IMG/VR virus record: IMGVR_UViG_3300018421_006875
Span: 1 to 29,307 of that record
Length of the DNA stretch: 29,307 bases
Direction: 5' to 3' (one strand)
Origin: a virus
In this document: positions 5,535 to 14,000 of the stretch, piece after piece
Numbering within the stretch: position 1 is the first letter of the stretch
Layout: each line of letters starts with the position of its first letter
The notes under the pieces: model-generated
Told to the model about the DNA's origin: nothing
What the model saw: the letters and a program-made list of their open reading frames with translations, nothing else
Databases searched by the model: none
Made by a program: the position numbers and the translations under genes

Positions 5535-6769
5535 GCAATAAAATTACAGAAATAGCTAACAAGGTAGGATTAAAAATAGCTGCGCTAGAGGCTCCTATTA
5601 ATTCCGATCCAGCTACATGGGCTAAGCTATCAACCGATAAAAACGGCGCACCTCATAAAAGCGTAGATAACCTAGCTACGATCTTCGAAAATGACCCTAA
5701 ATATTCTAGCCTCTGCTACTGCGAGCATTCGAGCCGCGTACTATGGCAAGGCGAGCTAATCGAGGATTACAAGATCGAGATCATCCGCAGAGATATAGAA
5801 ATTAGATACTTTCTTTCTCGCCCCTCCTCAGAAATCGAGCGTATTGCTCTAATGGTAGCTCATACTCGAATCGTAGAGCCGATCAAGGATTATCTACTCG
5901 ATCTAGAATGGGATAAGGAGCCTAGAATAGCTAATCTACTGCGCGATGTAGTACATGCAGAGATACCGAAGGGCGCAGAGAATCTAATAGCTGAGATCTC
6001 TCAGAAATGGCTAATCTCCTGTGTAGCTCGTATTCTAAACCCCGGATGCAAAATGGATAATTGCTTGATCTTAGTAGGCAATAAAGGCATGTGGAAAAGT
6101 ACATTTTTCAAGGTACTATTTGGTAATGATCTCGTTAGCGATAGCCCCCTAGCTATTGGAAAGAAAGACGGCTACGAAAAGCTACACCAGAGCGGCGCAT
6201 GGATCTGGGAACTCGCAGAAATGGATAGCTTGCAAGGAAGGAGCGCAGCTACTACTAAGCAATTTTTAACATCTTCTGAGGATACCTATAGACCCTCATA
6301 CGGTAGATTACCCGTACGAAGAAAGCGCCGTACTGTATTCGTAGCTACTACTAACGATTTCCAATTTCTCAGCGACGGACCAGAGCGCCGATTCTGGACG
6401 ATCCGCATCACTAAACCGATCGATCTAGCTTACATTCGCGAACATAGAGAGAATTTACTCGCTGAGGCTGTACATCTCTATAAACAGGATGTTCCATGGT
6501 GGCTCGATTATAAGCAAGAGCAGAAACTAGCCCTCTACCAATCTACATTTATCATTGACGATCCATGGGCTATGTCTGTAGTAGAGAAATTAGAGAGAGA
6601 TGCTAACGCGATGATGAAAACTACCACCGCCGATCTAATGCAGGCGATCGGTATTCTGCCATCACAGCAGCATGTAGGGAATGCTAAGAGAATAGCCCAG
6701 ATATGCAGAGATTCAGGCTATGAGCAGAAAGCGAGCCGAGGCATGAGATACTGGAAAAAAACAAAATGA
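5531..6769 (+). CDS. VapE-family replicative helicase (superfamily 3-like ATPase)
   Basis: The protein has 412 residues from the ATG at 5531, which overlaps the primase stop (ATGA) and has GGAGG 7 bases upstream; an in-frame start at 5504 has no such site. The ATPase core is clear: Walker A VGNKGMWKSTFF (about 182-193), Walker B WIWELAEMD (224-232), sensor FVATTN (270-275) and the arginine-finger segment PERRFW (284-289). This order fits virulence-associated protein E (VapE) helicases of phages and phage islands, which unwind DNA at the origin with a primase. The N-terminal 180 residues (DNLATIFENDP..., LPLDLEWDKEPR-like linker) are typical for the family. It is a strong candidate to act at the palindrome-rich region at 1700-1900. 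Confidence 0.88.
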   Translation: MSNKITEIANKVGLKIAALEAPINSDPATWAKLSTDKNGAPHKSVDNLATIFENDPKYSSLCYCEHSSRVLWQGELIEDYKIEIIRRDIEIRYFLSRPSSEIERIALMVAHTRIVEPIKDYLLDLEWDKEPRIANLLRDVVHAEIPKGAENLIAEISQKWLISCVARILNPGCKMDNCLILVGNKGMWKSTFFKVLFGNDLVSDSPLAIGKKDGYEKLHQSGAWIWELAEMDSLQGRSAATTKQFLTSSEDTYRPSYGRLPVRRKRRTVFVATTNDFQFLSDGPERRFWTIRITKPIDLAYIREHRENLLAEAVHLYKQDVPWWLDYKQEQKLALYQSTFIIDDPWAMSVVEKLERDANAMMKTTTADLMQAIGILPSQQHVGNAKRIAQICRDSGYEQKASRGMRYWKKTK

Positions 6770-6795
6770 CTACTAACAACAAAAAAGAGGTAACT

Positions 6796-7038
6796 ATGAA
6801 TTTACTAGGATCATATATCGCGGACTTTCTGCGAATTCACAATATAACCCAGACAGATCTAGCCCGTAGAATGGGAAAGAGTAGAGCTACTATTAACAAT
6901 TGGATTACGAATAGAAATAGATTAGATTCTGTGGATTTCTGCCAGCTAGCTAAAATTATAGCTGTAGAAAGAGGCATGTCTATTGCTGTAGTATTATTCG
7001 AGATGCATGTATGCCTTATAGGCGGTGCTCATGAGTAG
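6796..7038 (+). CDS. XRE-type helix-turn-helix regulator
   Basis: This 80-residue protein consists mostly of a HTH: IADFLRIHNITQTDLARRMGKSRATINNWITNRNRLDSVDFCQLAKI. It is a typical XRE/Cro fold with TQTDLARRMG, SRATINNW as the recognition helix, and a following helix. I chose the ATG at 6796 because AAGAGGTAAC stands just before it, as in other early genes. An alternative ATG at 6766 overlaps the helicase stop and would add ten residues. It has no oligomerisation domain. As a mid-operon early regulator it could bind the CTGTAAAA-type sites in P1-P3 and shut off early transcription, but no direct evidence shows this. Confidence 0.82.
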   Translation: MNLLGSYIADFLRIHNITQTDLARRMGKSRATINNWITNRNRLDSVDFCQLAKIIAVERGMSIAVVLFEMHVCLIGGAHE

Positions 7039-7207
7039 AGTCTATTCTTTTGATGAGATCTCTCGTATGAGATACGAGCAGGCGCATATATGCGATTTCT
7101 GCGGCCATCTACTACAGCTATGTAGCTGCGAGGCAGAGGAGGCTAAAATAGCCCCTTCTGCGCCTCGTAAAGAAACTAAGAAGAAAGGGGGCGACGATGA
7201 TAACTAA
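7031..7207 (+). CDS. Small Cys-rich (zinc-knuckle-like) protein (58 aa)
   Basis: The ATG at 7031 overlaps the HTH stop, with AGGCGGTG as ribosome site; a GTG six bases earlier is a weaker choice. The pattern C21-x2-C24-x6-C31-x-C33 (HICDFCGHLLQLCSCEAEE) suggests one bound zinc. The tail is charged and low in complexity (APRKETKKKGGDDDN) and probably disordered. Function is unknown. A similar CxxC...CxC pattern appears in the ORF at 26434-26727. Confidence 0.75.
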   Translation: MSRVYSFDEISRMRYEQAHICDFCGHLLQLCSCEAEEAKIAPSAPRKETKKKGGDDDN

Positions 7208-7502
7208 GGCAGAATATACTAGATGTTTAAATTATCTCAACGCAGGGCGTAAATTTCCGATCGATCGAGATGAGTATATTAACAACCTCAGAGAGGATCT
7301 AGATATAGCCCTACCGCATAAAGATAGCTGCGGCGGGCGGTATAAGATTATGACCCTGAGAAAAGAGATCGAAAAGGCTCGGCTATTTCTGCGGTTACAA
7401 GCTAGATTCGAAGAAAAGCGATCGATGACGAAAGAGCAGGCGCTAGAGTATGCAGAGCAGACCGTAGCCGAGTATAGACGGATAACATGGGGCGATAAAT
7501 GA
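7197..7502 (+). CDS. Hypothetical helical protein (101 aa)
   Basis: It overlaps the preceding gene by 11 bases, with AAAGGGGG before the ATG. The product is highly charged and helix-forming (EYINNLREDLDIAL, RKEIEKARLFLRLQARFEEKRSMTKEQALEYAEQTVAEYRR), likely a helical bundle or a partial coiled coil. No family is recognised. It belongs to a tightly overlapping group of small genes behind the helicase. Confidence 0.75.
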   Translation: MITKAEYTRCLNYLNAGRKFPIDRDEYINNLREDLDIALPHKDSCGGRYKIMTLRKEIEKARLFLRLQARFEEKRSMTKEQALEYAEQTVAEYRRITWGDK

Positions 7503-7669
7503 GCGATATATTTCAGCAGCTATTTAGTATCTGGATCTCTGAGGTAGGCGAGGAAATAACCCGCCGCAGAGTCAAGGCATACATTAGCAAGCTAACCGCT
7601 AATAATGATACTCGTATTTTGCTAGCAGTATTAGAGGCAGCGCAACGCCTCGATCTAATCGATCAATAA
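7499..7669 (+). CDS. Small hypothetical protein (56 aa)
   Basis: A short ORF that starts in an ATGA overlap with the stop of the previous gene (7500-7502). It encodes a helical protein beginning MSDIFQQLFSIWISEVGEEI and ending AVLEAAQRLDLIDQ, with a basic TRRRVKAYISK in the middle. It ends 19 bases before a rho-independent terminator, so it is the last gene of the P2 unit. The overlap and codon use like its neighbours support it. Function is unknown. Confidence 0.65.
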   Translation: MSDIFQQLFSIWISEVGEEITRRRVKAYISKLTANNDTRILLAVLEAAQRLDLIDQ

Positions 7670-7687
7670 AAAATAAAATTATTTTTT

Positions 7688-7728
7688 CCGCAGATAACGC
7701 CCATCTCCTCGGGACTATCTGCGGTTTT
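7688..7728 (+). terminator. Rho-independent terminator of the replication operon
   Basis: CCGCAGATA (7688-7696) pairs perfectly with TATCTGCGG (7716-7724), followed by TTTTCTTTATTT. The loop of 19 bases is long. The T-tract is on the plus strand side only, so it acts on the rightward operon ending at 7669. Confidence 0.8.
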
Positions 7729-7740
7729 CTTTATTTATCT

Positions 7741-7782
7741 CTGTAAAATGTATTAGACAGGCTGTAAAAACATTGCTACACT
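7741..7782 (+). promoter_or_regulatory. Early promoter P3 with tandem operator-like sites
   Basis: TAGACA (7754-7759), 17 bases and TACACT (7777-7782), then AAGAGAG as at P1 and P2. Two operator-like repeats follow each other: CTGT-N12-ACAG at 7741-7760 (covers the -35 box) and CTGT-N12-ACAC at 7762-7781 (covers the -10 box). Both keep CTGTAAAA as left half. The weaker -35 and doubled sites suggest tighter control than at P1. Confidence 0.8.
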
Positions 7783-7812
7783 AAGAGAGTAACAACTAAC
7801 AAGAGGTACAAA

Positions 7813-8157
7813 ATGTTCACAGCAAAAATTACATACTACAATAGATATAACCCCGCAGAACTAAAAACAATGTATAAGCGATTCTATACCGATACGGATC
7901 TAATCAATTATTGCAATGGTGTTATGAATTATAGCCCCGATCGATTCATTCTAAAAGCTGAGTATAGCGAAGGCGTATTTATTACCCGCAACGGCAAGAG
8001 ATTCTACGATCGCGAGCCTGAAAATAGAACCCCGCAAACCATCGATACAATAATCAAGTACATCGATTATATGACTACACCGCAAACCAAGCATCTAACC
8101 GCTGACGATTGGAAATTGTACCGCGAAGCTAAGCTAAGAGAGCATCGAATCGATTAA
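7813..8157 (+). CDS. Hypothetical protein (114 aa), monocistronic
   Basis: It is alone in its own transcription unit between P3 and the terminator at 8178, with the repeated leader AACTAACAAGAGGTACAAA before ATG. The product is basic and rich in Tyr, Asn and Arg (ITYYNRYNPAELKTMYKRFYTD, CNGVMNYSPDRFILKAEYSEG). No membrane span or known motif is visible. A private, doubly operated promoter suggests a product that must be regulated separately from replication, for example a host-takeover protein. The function remains unknown. Confidence 0.75.
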   Translation: MFTAKITYYNRYNPAELKTMYKRFYTDTDLINYCNGVMNYSPDRFILKAEYSEGVFITRNGKRFYDREPENRTPQTIDTIIKYIDYMTTPQTKHLTADDWKLYREAKLREHRID

Positions 8158-8177
8158 CATCCGAGGCGCAGAAAAAG

Positions 8178-8215
8178 AAAAGCCCCGATAGCCTTTTACA
8201 GCTATCGGGGCTTTT
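8178..8215. terminator. Bidirectional rho-independent terminator
   Basis: AGCCCCGATAGC (8181-8192) and GCTATCGGGGCT (8201-8212) form a perfect 12-base stem around an 8-base loop, flanked by AAA on the left and TTT on the right. T-tracts therefore follow the hairpin on both strands. It separates the converging rightward (ends 8157) and leftward (ends 8239) units. Confidence 0.92.
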
Positions 8216-8238
8216 GTGTGTTCAACTTAACCAGAAGA

Positions 8239-8445
8239 TTACAATTCCTCTAGTATTTCCTCTATCACTGGGATCGCATCTGTCAAGGAATTAAAGATAA
8301 TTTCTGACTTTTCGCTCTTAGTTACCTTCTTACCGCCTTCTGAATCGGCTTTTTTAGCCTCTGCGATGTCCTCTACAATAGAGACAATAATGGGGCGGAT
8401 CTTCTGTAGGATCTTGATTACGAGGGTTATTTTCTTGATGTTCAT
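8239..8445 (-). CDS. Small hypothetical protein at end of lysis module (68 aa)
   Basis: It is the last gene of the leftward unit, with GGAGCTAAC before ATG, 9 bases after the holin-like gene. The N-terminal 26 residues (MNIKKITLVIKILQKIRPIIVSIVEDIA) form a basic, amphipathic to hydrophobic helix. A Lys/Glu/Ser linker and an acidic helix (SLTDAIPVIEEILEEL) follow. It may attach to the membrane or to its neighbour. A lysis accessory role is inferred only from position. Confidence 0.7.
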   Translation of the reverse strand: MNIKKITLVIKILQKIRPIIVSIVEDIAEAKKADSEGGKKVTKSEKSEIIFNSLTDAIPVIEEILEEL

Positions 8446-8454
8446 GTTAGCTCC

Positions 8455-8817
8455 TTATTTATTTTGTACATGGTAAAGTATTTGATCTAGCTTCTGACTA
8501 TGGATCGCGCCTTGCTTTTTAAATTCATCTACTAGATCCTCCATCGAGGCGATATGCGCCTCTTGATTCTCTCGTACTAGCGCTTTATACATTTCGCGAT
8601 CTTCCTCGGATTTCTGCATTAGATCTTTATTCTGCTGTGTTATGTTACGTACCTCTGTAAGAAATGCCGTTACCCATTTATCGATCCGCCCGCCGAGCCA
8701 TACGATAACAGCAGAGGCGCCGCGAGCTACCCAGACTAGAGTAACAATAGCAAGCGCTAGAGCGCCCATAGGACCGAAGATCAAGCTAACAAGATCATTA
8801 ATGTTAATGTCTATCAT
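8455..8817 (-). CDS. Holin-like membrane protein with coiled-coil tail
   Basis: This is a 120-residue protein. Residues about 8-45 are hydrophobic (LVSLIFGPMGALALAIVTLVWVA, then SAVIVWLGG), enough for one or two membrane helices. The rest is a charged coiled coil (LTEVRNITQQNKDLMQKSEEDREMYKALVRENQE). The gene overlaps the amidase stop by 4 bases (ATGA type) and has GGGGG before its ATG. Next to an amidase, a small membrane protein is usually the holin that lets the endolysin out. The long cytoplasmic coiled coil is also seen in other phage membrane anchors, so a spanin-like or anchor role cannot be excluded. Confidence 0.65.
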   Translation of the reverse strand: MIDININDLVSLIFGPMGALALAIVTLVWVARGASAVIVWLGGRIDKWVTAFLTEVRNITQQNKDLMQKSEEDREMYKALVRENQEAHIASMEDLVDEFKKQGAIHSQKLDQILYHVQNK

Positions 8818-9380
8818 TCTAGCCCCCTAAACCAGCGATGAATGCCATCCGCGAGCGCGAAACCGATCTTTTGTAATCCTGCTTCTGTCTTTAGATGGCT
8901 ATGTTCGAATCGATCAATAAAAAAAGGCTCGAAGCAAATAGCCGGCGGGCGTACGCTCTTTATGGTAGCGAAGGCGTTACGCGTCCAATCAAAATGCGAG
9001 CATTCCATACTTTTAGAGGTACCTACGATCGGTTTAACAGCCTTCGAAATTTCGCGCGCCAGATCCTTACCTGCCGACGTAGATCGATAATCGTAAAAAC
9101 AGACAGAATAATCACCGCCGCCAGCATTGACATGGCAAGCGACATAACAGGCTTGCCGCTCTCGATCTCTTGTGTAGTCATTAACTCGCTTGTGTCGCTC
9201 ATAATAGCCCCCATCGGATAATATACAAACATCTACCCCTAGCTGACGTAGCCTAACCTCCGCCCAATAGATATAGCGAGCGGTTAGCATTACTTCGAGA
9301 TTACCCGCCTCGTCTGTAGCTCCGCTATCATTCCATTTATTCGGCTTGCCGACATGCTGCCGGTCTAAAAAAACTAACAT
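8814..9380 (-). CDS. N-acetylmuramoyl-L-alanine amidase endolysin (Amidase_3 type)
   Basis: This 188-residue protein is about the size of a bare Amidase_3 domain without a wall-binding module. The metal ligands and catalytic residues are visible: His9 in LDRQHVGKP, Glu29 in GNLEVMLTARYI, His83 in ACHVNAGGGDYSV and Glu151 in ICFEPFFIDR. It should cut the bond between muramic acid and L-alanine in peptidoglycan at lysis. There is no signal peptide, so a holin (the adjacent membrane protein) is needed for export. Its ribosome site AAGAGAG (9391-9385) lies in a predicted hairpin, suggesting delayed translation. Confidence 0.88.
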   Translation of the reverse strand: MLVFLDRQHVGKPNKWNDSGATDEAGNLEVMLTARYIYWAEVRLRQLGVDVCILSDGGYYERHKRVNDYTRDRERQACYVACHVNAGGGDYSVCFYDYRSTSAGKDLAREISKAVKPIVGTSKSMECSHFDWTRNAFATIKSVRPPAICFEPFFIDRFEHSHLKTEAGLQKIGFALADGIHRWFRGLE

Positions 9381-9384
9381 AATA

Positions 9385-9423
9385 CTCTCTTGTCTGGTAT
9401 GACCTCAGCATAACAAAAGAGAG
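9385..9423 (-). promoter_or_regulatory. Hairpin masking the amidase ribosome binding site
   Basis: On the minus strand CTCTCTT (9423-9417) can pair with AAGAGAG (9391-9385), the purine-rich ribosome site 4 bases before the amidase ATG. An inner TATG/CATA pairing supports the same fold. It would hold back translation of the endolysin until the structure opens. Confidence 0.5.
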
Positions 9424-9445
9424 ATGATAAAGAAATTGCCCGCTC

Positions 9446-11092
9446 TCAAGTATTGACTAGTTTATTGTCCTCAATATGTACGATGAAATGCCATCGATTA
9501 GATTGCCATGCCTTAGATACTACTTGGCATTTATGTGACTCTAGCCCTAATCGGCTCGAGGATAGGCTCAGAACGTCCCCGATCTCTATGTAGCCATACT
9601 TAGCCGCGGCACTTATTTCGATGCCGTATGCGCCTAATGAGCGGATTCTAATTATATCCTCCGCTATCTTTGTAGCTGTGTAGTAGTCATAGAGGTGATT
9701 TATCTCTAGTGTGACCTCTTGTAATCCGTATTTTTGATAGCTCGTTACAGCTAGAGGATTATTGTACAGAGTACCCGCCTCTTTAGCAAAATTACCCGCT
9801 ACTACTATCGTAGATTTATACCGCTCGAATTTTGCCTCGTAGCTGTATCGGATCGTGACTCGGTTTATAATCTCTGTGTCTAATGGCTGTATTCCGGTAA
9901 TGATCTCGAATTCTCCGCTATCCGTTACATGGTGCGAGGTCTGGATCTGCTGAGAGTAGAAATAGAGGTTTAATACTGGCTTGATCCCGTTTCCGCCGTT
10001 AATAACCTCGATCGGTAGATACTGGATAATGCTCTCTTGTAACCACGTCCATATATTAGTATCGGTATCATTAACATAGCCCGCAAACTTATAGCCATTG
10101 AGCAGAGATCGGAGGCTGTACCATTCCGCATAATCATACTCGAGCCCTGATAGCTCGAGGAAATACAGGCAGAGATCACCGGCGCCCGTTAATGTCCCGT
10201 CGCTGTATGGTGATAGAACGCCCCCGCCATAGCTCGACCATTCTATGAAAAATCGCTCGCTATTGACATCGAAGCCGCTGCCGCTGATGGAATTCAATAT
10301 ATCGAGATAGCTATATATTCGCCCCTCTGCATCTGTTTCGATCTCTACAGGGCAGACGCTATAACCCCCTGTATAATCCCAGACCTTTAGAAAGTCCGCC
10401 TCTATGAGTCCATAGCAGACGCTAAAACGTACCTCGAATAATGCTATATCTCCGATGCTATAGGACGGTGTAGCCTCTAATCTTTCGTAGATCTCGATCT
10501 GAAAAGGCGTCCGCTCGGCAGGGTATCCGCCCGGCTTGCCGAAAACGAACGGGATCACTTTACCGATAGAATCATCCTTGATCCCGCTAAATTCTTTCTC
10601 GGTTATGATCTGGTAATTCTCGATTAATTTCTTCTGGGTAATCGAAATATCATTTTCGATTGTAAAGGCTATATGTCCCTCTGGTTTATCCGGTGATCCG
10701 AATATACCCGCGTAGGCTTTACCCTTGAATAGAGTCACGCGATCCTGTATTGTCTGGATCGTCTGGTTATCTGTTACGATTACCATAGACAGCAGGCAAT
10801 TAGAATTATCTAGGATTCTGCCCGCCTTCCATTCGCTTACCCAATTTATATTATAGAAAATTAGCTCTGTAGAGATAGTATTCGCCTCTATGTCAATACC
10901 TAGAATTTCCGTCTTTTGTAGAATGTCCGGATCATTTAGCCCGCCATTGTATCGGATCGTAGTATTCTCTGCGATGTCCTCTAGATCGATCGGGAATGTA
11001 GAAAAGCGATGTATTACACCCTGATAATCTACATCCAGTAGAAAGCAAATTTGACCGCCCTGTAGCTGACTGTATTTTAATCTCTTGCTCAT
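9446..11092 (-). CDS. Tail tip hub-like protein
   Basis: A 548-residue, beta-rich protein encoded after the sialidase-like gene, starting in a TAATG overlap. The C-terminal segment (about 490-545: YGYIEIGDVLSLSSSRLGLESHKCQVVSKAWQSNRWHFIVHIEDN) resembles the last domain of baseplate/tail hub proteins that form the central tip ring. The central region (SYEAKFERYKSTIVVAGN) contributes further beta strands. There is no peptidoglycan hydrolase motif. It probably closes the tail tube and joins the receptor-binding protein. The family call rests on position and general sequence character. Confidence 0.6.
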   Translation of the reverse strand: MSKRLKYSQLQGGQICFLLDVDYQGVIHRFSTFPIDLEDIAENTTIRYNGGLNDPDILQKTEILGIDIEANTISTELIFYNINWVSEWKAGRILDNSNCLLSMVIVTDNQTIQTIQDRVTLFKGKAYAGIFGSPDKPEGHIAFTIENDISITQKKLIENYQIITEKEFSGIKDDSIGKVIPFVFGKPGGYPAERTPFQIEIYERLEATPSYSIGDIALFEVRFSVCYGLIEADFLKVWDYTGGYSVCPVEIETDAEGRIYSYLDILNSISGSGFDVNSERFFIEWSSYGGGVLSPYSDGTLTGAGDLCLYFLELSGLEYDYAEWYSLRSLLNGYKFAGYVNDTDTNIWTWLQESIIQYLPIEVINGGNGIKPVLNLYFYSQQIQTSHHVTDSGEFEIITGIQPLDTEIINRVTIRYSYEAKFERYKSTIVVAGNFAKEAGTLYNNPLAVTSYQKYGLQEVTLEINHLYDYYTATKIAEDIIRIRSLGAYGIEISAAAKYGYIEIGDVLSLSSSRLGLESHKCQVVSKAWQSNRWHFIVHIEDNKLVNT

Positions 11093-14000
11093 TATTCGAT
11101 CTCCACTAGATTAACGGTAGCTACTCGAAATGCCTCGTCTATACTCTCGTCACCCAGTACAGATTCGATCGTAACGGCGCCAGTAGAGCGGGCTAATATA
11201 TGATCGTGATACCTGTTAATAACCTGAGTATCAGAAAGCTTTATAGAAGGCAGATATACGAGAGGATCCTTATTTGCTAGCTGTTGATATAGCCCCATCA
11301 TCTGAAAAGGCGCATCTCCGTAATTAGCGATAGGCTGAGCGCCTGCTGTAGCTGATAGCTGCCAGTAATCCGGATCGGCAGACTGTACTAGAGTAGTATC
11401 TACTGGCTCCGTCCAAGCGATCGAGGCTGTACGGCGGCCATCGCTCATTTTACGCGCGAAATACATGCCGTCTAGCGTTTCCTCCTCTGCTATATTTGGC
11501 TCGTAGGATATAGAGCGCCCTCTTTGGTATTGAGGAGCTATAGCTACTAGATGCCCGTAGAGCATAGTACCGATCTGAAAATAGCCCTCTAATGTAGGCT
11601 GAGTAGGGATCTCGAGGCGTAAAGCAGAATCGCCGAGCGTTACATCGTCCAGAGCATCGATTAGAATAGTAGCTCGATCGGGTATTAGCTGGATCTGTCC
11701 GCTGGTAGGCAGCGTAGAGTAATCGCTTAGATCTGTATCGATCATTAATACGGCTCGCTTCGTATCGCTATTTTTACCCCAGACGCCTTCGCTGTTCTGC
11801 TTGATTTTTACGACGTGCTTAGTTTCGCCTACTTGCAAGATCGCCCGCCAGCCTACACACTCGTTATAATGCAGATAGAAACCATTACCCGCGACATCTG
11901 GCATGATAGAATGCCCTGATCTAGTAAAGGTACCTTGTAACCCCTGAGATATATCGATCGCAGCTACTAAAGACCACGCCGATCCCGTCCATCTTTTGAG
12001 GTTAGCTTTCTGAAAATTGATATTAGAGAGATGTAGCCCATAAACATCGTTTAGATGATAGGATCGCTCGTTATCTTCGACATTCTGATCGATAAAGAAA
12101 GCTATGTTATTGTCTGCTGTATCTGTTTTCGATCTCCATACGATACGGGGCGATAATGCGACATCTGGAAAGATCGCCTGTATCGGGAAATCATACCGCG
12201 GGGCTATAGTGTATTCGTCCTCGCCGCGAGCAGGGCTAGAGATCGTAGTAATTGATAGCCCGCCGTCTATGTATAGATACTCGCCGAAAGGCGGATAGAT
12301 TACCCCGCGCTTTTGCATTTCATCGGAATAGCCCGCAGTAGTCCCGCTCGATACGTGGAATTCTTGCCAGTAGCTTTCCAAATTACCCGTAAATAAAGCG
12401 ACATGCCCCCATCGTAGAGTATTACCGGCGCCCGTCGCGTACGTAGGGATCGTTACGCTTATTTTTGTCCAGTCCTTAGCCTGCGCGCCATCTACAGTCC
12501 TATAGAATATATCAGCGTTACCACCGCGCCAACCGATCAAGATCTCAGTTTCTGCGGTCATGTCATGTGTTACTGATTGCAATACGCCCGCATTACTACG
12601 GATCTCGAAGCCGCCCGTTTTAAATCGGAGGTTTAACATCCGAGAATTAACCCCGCTATCCTGAGTAGCTACCATCGCAATATAATCGTTAATTGTAGAA
12701 TTACCCGTAACTACTCGAAGCCTCATTCTAAACAATTGCCCCTCATCGAAATAGCTACCCGCTGCGCCTGTGTAGGTATAGGCTCTAATAGCTGTAGAGG
12801 TCTGGATACGTAGCCCGTACTCGCCTATCGTATGAGTACCTAGCCCGCCCGCTGTCCAGTAGGTGGATCCGCTCGGTAGATTAACAGGGATCCATGAGGC
12901 GTCCCATCTCGCGAATTGGCTCTCGTCTGGATTCTCTACGATCGCAGGATAGCCCGTAGTAGAGTAGCCGCCTAGATAGATCGCATGTGCGCTGTTTCCT
13001 TCGTGACCTATGATTACAGATCGCCCCTCGAATTGGCAGGCGCTTAGATTCTTTAATCGGCTCGCGTTATCGCCCCCTGCATAGATGATCCCATCGTTAG
13101 CGATAGGCAGATAGCCCCCGCTAATTATATTCCAATTATCGCCCAGATCAGAACTATAGAATCCGTATAATGCACCGGTTCCGTATTCCTGAGCTACGAC
13201 AAAAATACGCCCGTCCTCATACCACGCGCAAACTTGACCCTCTTGTAATTCAGAGGATACAACATGCGCCCAATTTACCGCGCCCGAATAAATGACTTTT
13301 TCTTGACTAGCCCATCCTGCACCGGATAGCCGGATCGATGAATTAGGAATTCTACGGAACTTTAGCCCGCTCGCAGAATCAAGGAACGCTACGCCCGTAC
13401 TGCCATCGGGTAGAGAGATCGGCGTAGGCTGATGAAAATAGCCCTCTGCTGTAGTAGAGATTACATCGATCAAGCGAAATGATAGCCCTGAGTCCAGAGA
13501 TCGATACTGAGCTAATCGATTTCTCGAGGTTCCGCTTTTCGCTACTAGCTCGAGCCATAACGCTACAATATTATTACCCTGTGCAAATTTCATTTTTCGC
13601 ACGTTGTACCCGCTCGCAGATATATCTATGTTATCTATGAGCGCTCTCTGTGTTATCTTTTGCCACGTATCCCCGTTATCATAGGATCGATGTATCGTTA
13701 TATTCGTCTGATCCTCTGTTGTATAATTAACGTAGGCTACGAGTAGAGATTCGTCCGGCATACGTATAATAGCAGGATGAGCAGTTTCTGATGGAGCTAC
13801 AGCAAGGATCGCAGAGTAGAAAGTATGTACTAGAGTAATAGCTCCGTCGCGCTTCTTTTTACGTAGTGAGATAGTATAGCGTCCTGCGCTGTCTAATACC
13901 TCAGATACTACAAATAGCTCGCCTAGACTGCTCGATACTGCATCACTATTAAACCAGCTACCCGCAGCGGCAGAGGCGGACCATTTCCAATAATCCCAAT

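Noticed and set aside
8194-8201. TTTTACAG operator half-site
   Set aside because: It is a single half in the loop of the bidirectional terminator, with no partner and no promoter nearby.
8642-9221. Plus-strand ORFs across holin and amidase genes
   Set aside because: Antisense to genes with clear motifs and tight start/stop overlaps; no ribosome sites.
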